Origin: Zopfochytrium polystomum
Lineage: Eukaryota; Chytridiomycota; Chytridiomycetes; Chytridiales; Chytridiaceae
Assembly: GCA_025765615.1 (NCBI GenBank)
Contig: JAIVFJ010000050.1
Span: 124,001 to 188,000, forward strand
Reading direction: 5' to 3'
DNA length: 64,000 bases
Part shown: positions 1 through 9,059 of the stretch, one piece after another
How positions within the stretch are numbered: the first letter of the stretch is position 1
Layout of the letters: each line of letters starts with the position of its first letter
Program-made: the position numbers and the translations under genes
Notes under the pieces: generated by a model
The model's database searches: none
Told to the model about the DNA's origin: nothing
Seen by the model: only the letters and a program-made list of their open reading frames with translations

Positions 1-100
1 TGGTGGTGCTCGCGGTGATGGTGGAGATGGGAGCGAGGGAGACGATGCGCTTGACGGCGGCGGCGGAGGGCGACGGAGAGGACGGCGGCGACGACGACAT
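1..100 (-). CDS. Small unknown protein, N-terminal part only
   Basis: An ATG at 100 opens a minus-strand frame that runs without a stop to the window edge: about 33 codons, Ser/Pro/Ala-rich at first, then 'RIVSLAPISTITASTT'. The same core ('SLAPISIVTASS') occurs in a disrupted copy at 16689-16887, which suggests the intact protein is only about 65 residues. I do not recognise the family. Conservation between two copies in one window supports it as a real gene. The rest lies outside the window. Confidence 0.55.
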   Translation of the reverse strand, partial: MSSSPPSSPSPSAAAVKRIVSLAPISTITASTT

Positions 101-485
101 TGACTGCTTCTGAAATGGGGAAGATCGGCGGTTTGTTGTTGTTGCTCTTCGCCGCACGCGCGCGCGCCAAACGGCAAACTGAAAGCGGAAAGTCAGGTGA
201 TTGCTTATTTGGAAATGAAGTGAGGGGGAAGTGTCTTGCCTGCGGCCAGGCAATCAACTGCAAAGATGCAATCCTTATGGCGTGCTGCGTTTTGTATTCA
301 GTTCGCGATGTAAAAGGGCCGTCAAACAACATACTTGGGAGCGACTGTCAAAACCGCATACTTGGTAAGAGGAGAACTTTCATTAGGTTGCAGCCTGTCG
401 ACTGATGGACTTGTGAGGAATTAGGAGGGATACAAAACAAAATATTTCAAGCACAATGAACCAAGAGTGACGTAAACGTGTACAC
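101..485. other. Intergenic, no gene seen
   Basis: This stretch lies between the divergent start at 100 and the 3' end of the carboxypeptidase gene. It contains a short open frame without coding character. I see no RNA gene or repeat in it. Confidence 0.5.
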
Positions 486-2658
486 TCAAATCAACCAACC
501 CGCCAACACCACCACCACCACCACCACAGCCCCACCCGCCGCCCACGTCCCCGCCCACACTCCCGCCAGTCCACCCCTCGAACCCGACGCCCTCGCAATC
601 GTCGTCGCCGTCGTCCCACCACCTCCTCCCGTCCCAGTTGGCACATACGTCGCCCTCATTCCAATCAAGTACCGCAGCGCCTCCTGCGCCGCGGCCGGCT
701 GGTTGTCGGGGACCTTGTGGCCGGTCTTTGCGACGCGGATGTACGCGAAGCGGTCGCCGGCCGTGTGGAGGGAGCCCGCGGGGGTCGCGAAGGAGGGCGG
801 CCAGGTGAGGGTTGCGGCGGAGAGTGGCGGGGTTAAGGTGAGCGGGGATGACCAACTGCGGGAAGGGTGCGGAAGAAAAAGGAGAAACCCCGAGTGAGAA
901 ATACATTCATAAGGGGAAAGAGACCACATACGTCATATTGCCGATCGCCCTCTCCGCGCCGACGTAATGGAACACAAAGTCGCGGTCGCCGTCCAGCAGC
1001 AGCACCGGCACCCCCGCGTCGACAAGCTTCGGGATGATCGTCCTCGCCTCCGGGGTCGGGTCGTTCCGTAGCGCGCTCAGCCCGCCCCCACAGCCGGTCC
1101 ACGACGACCCCGATGCGACGTGTATTGCGGATTGCGTGGATTTTTTCTTTTTGGATGTTTGTTTGACCCCCGGGGGATTAGACAAAGCGTGCGGAAAAAT
1201 CAACCACGGCAACGGGGGGCTTCTTTACGTTGAGAAAGGTCGCCCTCGCCTTGGCGGCGCCGGCCAAGTAGTTGCACGGTTGGTCGATCTCGTAGACGCA
1301 CTTGTCCACGTTGTTGGCGGCCTCCCAGCGCTGGACGTACGCCGTCATGTCGCATCTTTTCTCGAAGTTAGTATCAGGCAGTGGGAAATCAATTTTTTAT
1401 ATTTTTTTTGACTAGCTTACTGGTATGAGATACCCGATACGTTCTGCTGCGTAGCGTACAGGCACTTTTGCGCCATTGCGCCGGCCTTCGCGAGCGCGGC
1501 GGTGTCGGCGCCGAAAAAGTTTGAGTCGCGGAGATAGTCGACGTCGTTGATCGTGCCTGAAAGCAGGGTTCAAGGGATAGCGAGGAGGTGGTCAAACAAC
1601 CGGAAACGGAGAACCCAAATTTCGTACTCTGAAAGCTCTTCTGATTCGCCGTATCGTACAAGCCGTTGGACACGGAGATGCCTTTGAGCTTGACGAGGGA
1701 GCCGTCCGACAGCTGCGGGTTCTTGACGAGGCCGTACGCAATGTTGGGGATGAAAAAGCCAGCAAAGGACTCGCCGGTGATGTACAGGTTGTACGATTTC
1801 AGCGCTGGAAAGACCTTGTAAAAGTTGTCGAGGAACGACAGGAACGTTGCGACAACCTTTTTTGCACGGGGACAAGATCGTTCGTGAGATTGGAGCACAA
1901 GAAATCCGTCCAAGGACAGCGCCCTTTTCAACACATCACACACACCTCATCCGCTGTCGACGGCACCGTATCCCCCGTCGAGAACCCCGCACCAACCGGC
2001 TGGTCCACATACAGCATGCTCGCGACTGCGTTCCACGAGTACTTGTTCTCCGCGGTCGTCGAGTCGTTCTGGAACAGCACAGGCCCGTTCTCTTCAAACA
2101 GCCCGATCAGCGAAGAGCATCCCGGCCCGCCGTTCAGCCATATGACCAACTCCTGGGAGGTCGCGTTGGTCGAGGGCAAGTACCAGTAGAAGAGCTGGGC
2201 CGCAGAGTCCGTGGATGTGGGCTGGGTTGGGGAAGGGGAGGGTGGCGAAGGAGTGTTTCAGTGGCAATCGTTGGCATTTCAAGCCCGCGGACACTTACCG
2301 CTGGGATGTATCCGGCATATTGTCCGTTGATGGTGGCTGCGGAGGAGAAGGGGAGGCTGGTGACGGCATAGGTGGCGGAATCTGCTCGATCAAAAAGCAA
2401 GAAGGTTCACTTCAATTGATGCGCTCTCGTGGATCGCCACTGCGCCCAATTATCGGGGCTAAGTACAGTGATTGTCACCTGTGGAGAAGCTGGCCGCAGA
2501 CGATTTGGTGAAAGACAATGCAACTGCGATCGCAGTGACGAACGCTCGGAGGACGGTCAGGTTTTGCTGGCGACAGCGTCGGGAGCTTGCGGGCGATGCG
2601 GCCTATCATACTGGGGATGTTAGCGATTGCCAGCGATCTCCCACACTCGGCATACCAT
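486..2658 (-). CDS. Secreted serine carboxypeptidase, peptidase family S10
   Basis: It removes C-terminal residues from peptides in the secretory or vacuolar space. About eight exons can be joined. A signal-like segment (LRAFVTAIAVALS) is followed by 'DSATYAVTSLPF' and 'NGQYAGYIPA'. The oxyanion motif 'NGGPGCSS' and 'YVDQPVGAGFS' lie near 2000-2150. The nucleophile motif 'ITGESFAGFFIP' is near 1790, the acid motif 'LLDGDRDFVFH' near 990, and the catalytic His in 'AKTGHKVPDNQP' near 690. All of Ser, Asp and His are therefore present. The C-terminus ends in a Gly-rich spacer and a short Val/Ala/Leu hydrophobic tail with no charged residues after it, as in GPI-anchored proteins. The first codon is assigned by an intron from 2655 (GTATGC, CTAAC branch) to about 2603, which is the weakest part of the model. 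Chytrid introns here use GTAAGT, GTATGT and GTGACA-type donors. Confidence 0.9.
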
Positions 2659-3717
2659 GCTGGGACCAGAATTTGCAGTTTGATCCAACGGTGGCCACCG
2701 CTGTGACCTCGTCGTCGTGGTAGTGTCCGTCGTCTTCGTCGTCGTCGTCGTCGTCGTCCTTTCGTCGGGCGGGCGCGTGCTTGAGAGCGCGGGTTTGGGC
2801 GGCTTTGACCCACGAACGACGACGATAAGAACCGACGTTTGTCTTTTCGCTTTTCCTTTTTTGGGGCGCTAACGGATCTGTGGGGATTGCAATGTTTCCG
2901 TTCCGCGCGTCTGTGACATGGAAAGGCTCACGCCCATCGTTGGACAATGCTTTGCAGCACTCGGTCGGACAAGAGTCCGATTCTGTCGTCGCCTCCACTT
3001 CAAGAAAGGTGTAAACGTGTAGGCGACCTTCCAGGAGTAGGATCCGTACGTAGCAAGCAACTGTACGAGCAAGGGCGGGAAGCGGGGACGATTGAATTCG
3101 AGCATTGATTCTCTGAGTGGAACGCGCCGGAGGGTAAATCAACATTCCCGCAGTGCGAGGAGTGATGCTGTCCAACCAGCTTCCACTCCCACACCTCACA
3201 TCACGTATCGATCTTATCTTCAGCACCGTTTTTCGGTCAGGGCGGTCTGATCGTGAGTGAAACGATGGGCGAACGTGTCAGACGCAAAAACAACCTCCCT
3301 CGCCTAACCCTCGCCCGCCATCGCGGACACCGTACAACCTCGTTGGGATGCTGAGGATCCTCTCCAACTTTTGCAACAACAATTTCCGAGACCAAAACTC
3401 CTGGAAGCAGGGCCCAGCAACCAAAGACAGCGGATTTAGGGTCGAGTACTTCTCGGTGTAGTGTGGGAAAATGTTCAATTCGTTGGAGCGCCACATGTCT
3501 TCTGATCGTTTACTGGGAAATTGTCTCCTCGAACGGCCTTGTTGAGTTTGTGAGCGACTCACTGGATTAAAAAGTTCAGAGAGAGGGTCGGCTTCCAAAG
3601 CAAGGAAGGATGCGGCGCGGGCCGCCGATGGGGGCCAAGATATCGCAGAAACGCGGTGCCCAGCGAGAAGAAAGCTCGCGCCGCTGAAGCCGCTGAAGAA
3701 ACCGGCGTCAAGGCGAA
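2659..3717. other. Gene-poor interval
   Basis: A 206-codon minus-strand open frame (2606-3226) contains an Asp run made by a TCG/TCC trinucleotide tract at 2710-2760, and I do not trust it as a gene. Around 3300-3460, plus-strand frames show short Gln/Pro-rich peptides. They could be part of the unresolved gene to the right, but no splice model holds. Confidence 0.35.
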
Positions 3718-4493
3718 ATGAAGGCGTGGCGGGCGCTGCGGAGCGGTTCCGGTGGAGCAGTCGACCCCACCAGTCGTCTGGAGAACCAGTCAAATATCCG
3801 TGCGGCCGAAGAGGCGACGCGGGAGAGGATGGTCAGGGCGGCGGCGGCGGCGGCGGCGGCGAAGGTGCGGAGGCTGCAAAGTCGGAGGCGGCCGCGTGGG
3901 CGGGCGCATAGGGGAACCTTTCTGGAGTTGCTCACGGAGGAGGAGTTGGAGATTACGGCGGTCTCATGCCCGAAGAAGCGGAGATGCTGATGGGGCTGCG
4001 ACCAGAAAGACGATTACCTATTGTCGATTTAGTGAGGAAAGTCCTCAAACGATGCGCTCAGGGTTAAGTTTGAGTTGAAAGTGGAGACGGCGGAACTTTT
4101 CGCGGGCATTGGATTTTGCAATTGAGTTGGAGGTTTCTTGTTGTCTCAGGGACAACTCGGATGAACAGATAACTAACGGGCTTTCTCCTTGGTAATGAGT
4201 TTCGCGACGTGGGCCAAAGGGAGGCGACAGATTCAATTGGAAAGAATCCTGCGGCTGAGGGACGGAATGCCCGGTATCCGCCGGCACAAGAACAGGTGAT
4301 GCCATCGCCAATGCGCCACCGCCGTCACGCCATCGAGAAGACTTTGAGGGATGTTATGACACCCTCACCGCCGCAGCATCAGTTGCCTCAGCCCTCCTTT
4401 CGGCGGCTTGATTGGGCGAAAGAAAGAAGGGGAAGATCAACGTCCCCATCTTTCTCTGATTGGAAGGTTAAAGCCTCGAAAGAGAAGGAATAG
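3718..4493 (+). CDS. Unresolved multi-exon gene, unknown protein
   Basis: Three plus-strand segments look coding but lie in different frames. One at 3718-3955 is helical and Ala/Arg-rich and ends near 'LLTEEELEITA'. One at 3966-4067 reads 'MPEEAEMLMGLRPERRLP'. One at about 4200-4493 ends 'SFSDWKVKASKEKE' and is followed by a stop. A branch-like 'ATAACTAAC' at 4167 precedes the last segment, so introns are likely, but I could not find joints that keep frame. No family is recognised. It may be a basic nuclear or coiled-coil protein, or a decayed gene. Confidence 0.3.
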
Positions 4494-4723
4494 ATGCAGC
4501 ACACCAGCATTTCTCGCGCTTGACTGACGAGAAAGGTGCCCCAATTTTCCCACGCAAAAAGCAAATTTTGTTTTGTTCCCCGTGCGGTGCTCCTCGAACT
4601 TGACGTTCGAATCGCCCCTGACACCAGTTTGAGCATCTCCACCGCTACTCTTCTTTCTGTTTCAAAACGATAAAACGGAGCGGGGGTATTCCCACCCCTG
4701 ATTCTGCACGAATTTCTCCCCCC

Positions 4724-5885
4724 TTACTTTTTCCGACGCTTGCTTGCCACGAGACTGGAAGCAGCTTTCGCGATCGAGCTCGCACCCGAACTCCTCCTCC
4801 TGCACGAGCCGCCGCCACCCGCCCTCCTCCGCAGGTTGCCAGCGTCTGTCACCTCGACGATGCAGTCCTTTGGGATGGATCCCTCGACCAGCACCTCCTT
4901 GCTGTGCTTTGCAAACAGGTGCGCGCGGTTGCGGACCTCCTGGTGGGTGGAGCGGCGCGGGTCCTTGATGCCTCCGGGGCGGGACTTGTCGTCGGGGCCG
5001 AGGTCGGTTTTGCGCGAGCTGTAGGTGGAGCCGAGGTGATCCAGCCGGCCTCGCAGCGTCGAGAGGTCTTTGACTTTGCCGGCGGGTAGCTTGGTGCGGT
5101 CGATCTAATTTGTTTTTTTTTTTTTATTATTCGTGTGGGAAACGGTCGGCCAGAAAAAAGAAAAAAAAAAAAAAGAAAAAAAAAAGGCGCATTACCACCG
5201 CAATCTTCCCGCTCTTTTCGCTCGCGTACTCCTTTGCCACGTCGGGGCTCGTCGTGGTGGATATAAAGTTGCTGGGGAAGACAGCGTAGTTTCCGACATG
5301 GCACGTCGCGCAGTTCTTAGGGTCGCTACACTCAGAGCCTGGGCGTCCAAAGTTAGAGACGAAAAATAAATGGGTTCTCTCTCCTCCTCTCTCTCTTTAT
5401 CTCTCTCTACCGCGCTCACCCCCTCTTTGTCCATTCCCGCGGCTGCTCACATTTGTTCTTGATCAGGCCCACCTGGGTGCGTCCGGCGGCGCGGATCTCG
5501 CCGTGAGTGCGCAGGTCCTTTTTGTCACCTTCATGGAGCGCGCGGTAGAGGTAGTTGCTGTCGGAGGTGCCTTGGGGGTTTTTCGGGTGGGTGGGTGTAT
5601 TGAGACCAAGGAGTAGATCGTGAGTGTGGGATTTCGGAAAACAGAGGACGGCGCCAGACAAGAGTAGAGTTTCGGAGGGGGGCTTTGGGGGGATTGCGAT
5701 TGCGACGTCGTTTGGAGCGGGCAGGCGCAAAGGAGTAGTGGGCGAACAATGAGGAGAGAGAAAGCAGGAAGAGCAAGATTGGTAGTACTCGCAGCAGCGG
5801 CAAAGGCCTGGAGCACGCAGAGGACGGCGAGCAGGGCAGCGACAAAGGGCACGGCAGTGGGTGGGGTCACTCTGGCGCAGCCCAT
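4724..5885 (-). CDS. Secreted ADP-ribosyltransferase-like protein
   Basis: A signal peptide opens at 5885 (PFVAALLAVLCVLQAFAAAA). After an intron the mature part begins 'SDSNYLYRALHEGD'. A further exon has a Cys cluster (CSECSDPKNCATC) and then 'FISTTTSPDVAKEYASE' followed by 'KIAVIDRTKL'. An early Arg in a strand (LYRALH) followed 60-80 residues later by an S-T-T strand, a helix and an 'IDxxKL' strand is the layout of the heat-labile enterotoxin A / ADP-ribosyltransferase fold. The family would act by transferring ADP-ribose from NAD to a target, but I cannot point with confidence to the catalytic Glu. The tail is Lys/Arg-rich (SLVASKRRKK). Joints: donor GTGAGC near 5447, GTAATG near 5193, acceptor TTAG at 5106. 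It could instead be a non-catalytic relative. Confidence 0.6.
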
Positions 5886-6508
5886 TTGTCGTTAACGTTG
5901 TGTGGCTTGTTTTGGAGCGAAGTGATGATGAACGTTGGCTGCAAATCAGCGCTTTCTTGTCCAGCGGGACGAATAAAGTGAAAACTCTGGATTGGGAGTT
6001 GCTCAGCCCGGGAAGTGGGTGACCTTCAAAAAACCCCAGGTGGATCAAAGAAAGAAAAAAAAGATCCGCAAAAGAACCGTGGAGTACATTAAAAAATTTT
6101 TTTTGTTGGCATTCACAGAAAGGGGAGTTGGTAATTGACCAACCACCGCTCTGCCCCACGGCCCGAGCTGGCAGTGCACGTCCGCACAACAGCCGGTGCC
6201 TGCCCTCTTCGTCCTCACTGCAGTGGTCCTTGGCGCTTCAGCGGCTGAAAAAAAAAAAAAAAAAGCGAAGCGAATTGCACTGAAAATTCTGGAACTCGGA
6301 CGTGATAAGGCACTTTCCGACATGTCCCCTGTTTCAAGCAGTTTACACGAAGTCTTTGAGTAGGCGGGTCGGTCGGTGGTCAACTGGAAAAAGGAAGCAT
6401 TTTACACCCAAACCGGTCTTTGATTTCTAAATTGTCCGTCAAGTCGTCAAAGCACCCCGAAAATGAGAGAGGTCAACGGCAGGAGAGGGTAGAACTGCGA
6501 GCTTGGGC
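5886..6508. other. Intergenic, no gene seen
   Basis: Upstream region of the secreted protein gene. It holds two homopolymer A tracts (near 6050 and 6247-6264) and no convincing open frame. Confidence 0.4.
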
Positions 6509-6795
6509 ACGGAAAGACACAGGGGACGCTCGTTGCGAACAGCGGGACGGTGGTTGGGGCGTTTTTTGGTCAGGCGGCGCGAAATGTTCCAAAGACCGCT
6601 GCAAGCATATTTGCCCCGACCGCGTTCTATTCGGCTCGGGATGTTGTGTACGACACGAAAGCGCCGGAGAAAGCTGTGGTGCTGCCGCCCTTGGAGTAAC
6701 AAACTTCGGCAAAACTCTAGCACTTTAAAACCCCTGGTTACGAAGGCAACCCAGCACTATCACATTATGGAGACACCGCCATTTCATTTTGTTTT
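6509..6795 (+). pseudogene. Degraded C-terminal fragment of a subtilase-like protein
   Basis: Reading one frame gives 'NSGTVVGAFFGQAARNVP', then 'APTAFYSARDVVYDTKAPE' and 'KAVVLPPLE', broken by an in-frame TAA near 6696 and a second lesion about 20 bases on. The same string, intact, is encoded on the minus strand at about 8270-8440 ('APTAFNWTGDVTSNTNTP', 'VVLPPGEYKLRLKGLK'). DNA identity between the two copies is visible over about 150 bases. The segment matches the Fn3-like end of fungal S8 subtilases. No catalytic domain is present, so this is a relic. Confidence 0.6.
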
Positions 6796-7299
6796 CTAGG
6801 ACGCCCGCTTTTAAGCCTTCAGCTTACATGTTAAGAGAGTGTTAGCAAAACGTCTGAAAATGGCGAATTAAATAAAACATTTCAAACCGCGCGTAAAATT
6901 TTCGTTCCACCATCCAAGCCCCAACCTCCAATTCCTTGCAAGCCCACCTCCGGCCACGGAATCCTTCTGCTCCGCCGAGCGCGCGACCAACGATGACGGA
7001 CAGTGCAAGTTTAGGGTGGCTCCAAGCAATTAGAAGAAACGCTCCTCGATCGTAGTTGATCAACAATTTCAAGATATTATCCAACACTTGATGCAGATGA
7101 AACACTCAAACATTTCACTTTTGAAGGAATGTATTTGAAAGACTCTTTCCAAAGTTCTTTTGAGTCTCTTGCAAACCAATGGAACCTAACACTCGAAAGA
7201 AAGTGGATATATTGATATGGACAGCATGACCAGCCCAGCAGAAACAAGCTATAAAAAAAAAAAAAAAAAAAAGGGATGGCGACAAAAAGGCCGCCCCCA
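6796..7299. other. Intergenic, no gene seen
   Basis: AT-richer spacer 3' of the Hsp20 gene, with a 19-base A tract at 7254-7272. No open frame with coding character. Confidence 0.4.
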
Positions 7300-7788
7300 T
7301 CACAAAATGCTAATTTTCTTGACGGCCTCCTTGGGGGCCGCGAGCTTCGGTACGACCAGCTCCAGCACACCGTCGGCCATTTTCGCTTGCACATTGTCCC
7401 GGTCAGCGTCCATGGGCAGCCTGACAGCCCTCTCGAATCTGCCATAGCTGCGCTCCACGACATGTCGCTGCTCGTCCTTGATCTCCTTGTTCGCGCTGCG
7501 CTCGCCCGAGATCAGCAGCACGCCGTCGTCGGAGATGGAGACGTCAACTTTGTCCTTGGGGACGCCGGGGAGGTCGGCGTGGACGACGTAGCCGGCGTCC
7601 GTCTCGGCGAGGTCGAGGCGCGGGTGGAAGCCGGCGCGCGTGAGGATCGTGGAGCGTGGGCTGCGTTGTTGCTGGCGTTGGCTGCTGCCGCTGGTGGAGG
7701 CGGAAGTTCCGGCGTCGGGGTCGAAGAAGGCCGAGACGATGCGGTCAAAGTCGCCAAAGGGAGAGTCGCGTGGGAAAAAGACGGCCAT
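7300..7788 (-). CDS. Small heat-shock protein, Hsp20/alpha-crystallin family
   Basis: Single-exon protein of 162 residues, an ATP-independent holdase that binds unfolding proteins in the cytosol. An N-terminal arm with Phe and Pro (FFPRDSPFGDFDRIV) and a Ser/Gln linker is followed by the alpha-crystallin domain (residues about 50-150): 'HPRLDLAETDAGYVVHADLPGV', 'SISDDGVLLISGE', 'ERSYGRFERAVRLP', 'AKMADGVLELVVPK'. The C-terminal 'KKISIL' carries the I-x-I/L oligomer contact. Length and order are typical of the family. Upstream there is a TATA element and a four-unit heat-shock element, consistent with HSF control. Confidence 0.95.
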   Translation of the reverse strand: MAVFFPRDSPFGDFDRIVSAFFDPDAGTSASTSGSSQRQQQRSPRSTILTRAGFHPRLDLAETDAGYVVHADLPGVPKDKVDVSISDDGVLLISGERSANKEIKDEQRHVVERSYGRFERAVRLPMDADRDNVQAKMADGVLELVVPKLAAPKEAVKKISIL

Positions 7789-7925
7789 GGTGGTTGGTAT
7801 TTGAAACGTTGGTAGGAGAGCGAGTTTGTTGTGATTGCTGCTCGCGCTAGCTGTTGTTCAACGAGGGCCACTGTAAAAGTGCGAGGAAGGTTGTATGATT
7901 TGATGGAAGGGAAGTGCTCGCGCCT

Positions 7926-7933
7926 TTTTATAC
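7926..7933 (-). promoter_or_regulatory. TATA box of the Hsp20 gene
   Basis: On the minus strand the sequence reads TATAAAAAGG, about 138 bases upstream of the Hsp20 start codon. Confidence 0.6.
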
Positions 7934-7996
7934 CGGAGTCGTCAGAACTTGCGTGGAAACGGAAAGATGATTGGTTTGTCACGATGACAAGTTTTG

Positions 7997-8014
7997 GAAG
8001 TTTCTGGACAATTC
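7997..8014. promoter_or_regulatory. Heat-shock element, four 5-bp units
   Basis: GAA-gt-TTC-tg-GAc-aa-TTC: four alternating nGAAn/nTTCn units in perfect 5-base register with a single mismatch. It lies about 210 bases upstream of the Hsp20 start and 65 bases upstream of its TATA box. This is the standard HSF binding pattern. Confidence 0.65.
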
Positions 8015-8167
8015 CACAGCAATTGCTTTGGTGACAAGTTCGAGCCGCCTTTCAAAAACGTGGAAACAAAAAAATGAAAAACCTCAGCTTCCCTTCAGGA
8101 TGATTGGGAGCACATTTTTTCAGAAACGCAAAGCAGGGCCTCGCAAGGATAATTAGTTGCGATCAAC

Positions 8168-8990
8168 AATTCTTAGAAGTGCGGAATTTTGGCAGCATGC
8201 AAGGAAGGGCTCCGTCGAAAAGGAAAGAGAAGGAAGCGTCAAGTAGGCAAGATGGAATGACGGAGTCTCTGTAATGTGGTTGTGCTGATTGCCTTCGTAC
8301 GCAGGAGGTTTAAACTGCTTGAGCCCCTTCAGCCGGAGCTTGTACTCCCCAGGCGGCAGCACCACAACTTTGTCCGGCGTATTAGTGTTGGACGTAACAT
8401 CCCCAGTCCAATTAAACGCGGTCGGTGCACCAAACTTAGAAATTTTTGAAGCTGCGTACGCGGTCCACCAGCGGTGGACGGTTTCTTCTTTAATGAGCTA
8501 TAAGACGAGAGCACCCTCTTTGCGGGGCTCTGACTGATCTGATCGGAAGTGTCTTGAGCCAGTGAGTTTTTATGGTTTGTCGCAATAGATACCACACGCT
8601 CAAATCGTATGCGGCTCTCAGTGAAGGACTTGACAACAAGAGCCAGCCGAACTTGATTAGCGGCGGGTACCCTGGGCAACGCTTTCAACAGCAAAGAAGT
8701 GAACGGAATCTCCGCAGCGGAAAGCGGTTGCGGGCTCTTCACCACGTCCACCGACCAGATAAAGTCAGCCACCCACGAGTCGCTGGCACTTTTGATACGT
8801 GCGCCAACATTGCCCAGTCCCCTTCGTGCAGTAAGTAATTTGCCCGAGCACGTGCGACTTATTTGAGGTCATTGCTACTTGAATGGTAGCTGCATCCGTC
8901 GCCTGAAACAGCCGCCAGATTTTTCGGCTGAAGAGGCGTTGCTGGGCCGTGGAGAAGACGAACACGCTTCGCGATCGCATGGGCACAGAC
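8168..8990 (-). pseudogene. Subtilase-like protein, C-terminal region only
   Basis: The minus strand carries 'WVADFIWSVDVVKSPQPL' and 'SAAEIPFTSLLLKALP' (about 8560-8790). In another frame (8270-8490) it carries 'HRWWTAYAASKISKFGAP', then 'FNWTGDVTSNTNTP' and 'VVVLPPGEYKLRLKGLK'. This resembles the C-terminal beta-sandwich of fungal S8 proteases. No catalytic Asp, His or Ser motif lies within reach, and frames change without clear introns. I therefore read it as a decayed gene end. A second, more damaged copy lies at 6509-6795 on the other strand. Confidence 0.5.
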
Positions 8991-9059
8991 ACGAGTGACG
9001 TGGTGGCTGTGGCACTGTGGCGTTGTTGACAGCACGCCCAATCAATTCTTTTGTTCTAG

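Noticed and set aside
478..906. Plus-strand frame with a Thr run
   Set aside because: Antisense of the carboxypeptidase last exon and its Gly/Val-rich tail.
2606..3226. 206-codon minus-strand open frame
   Set aside because: It overlaps the carboxypeptidase start, has no domain, and its Asp run comes from a trinucleotide tract.
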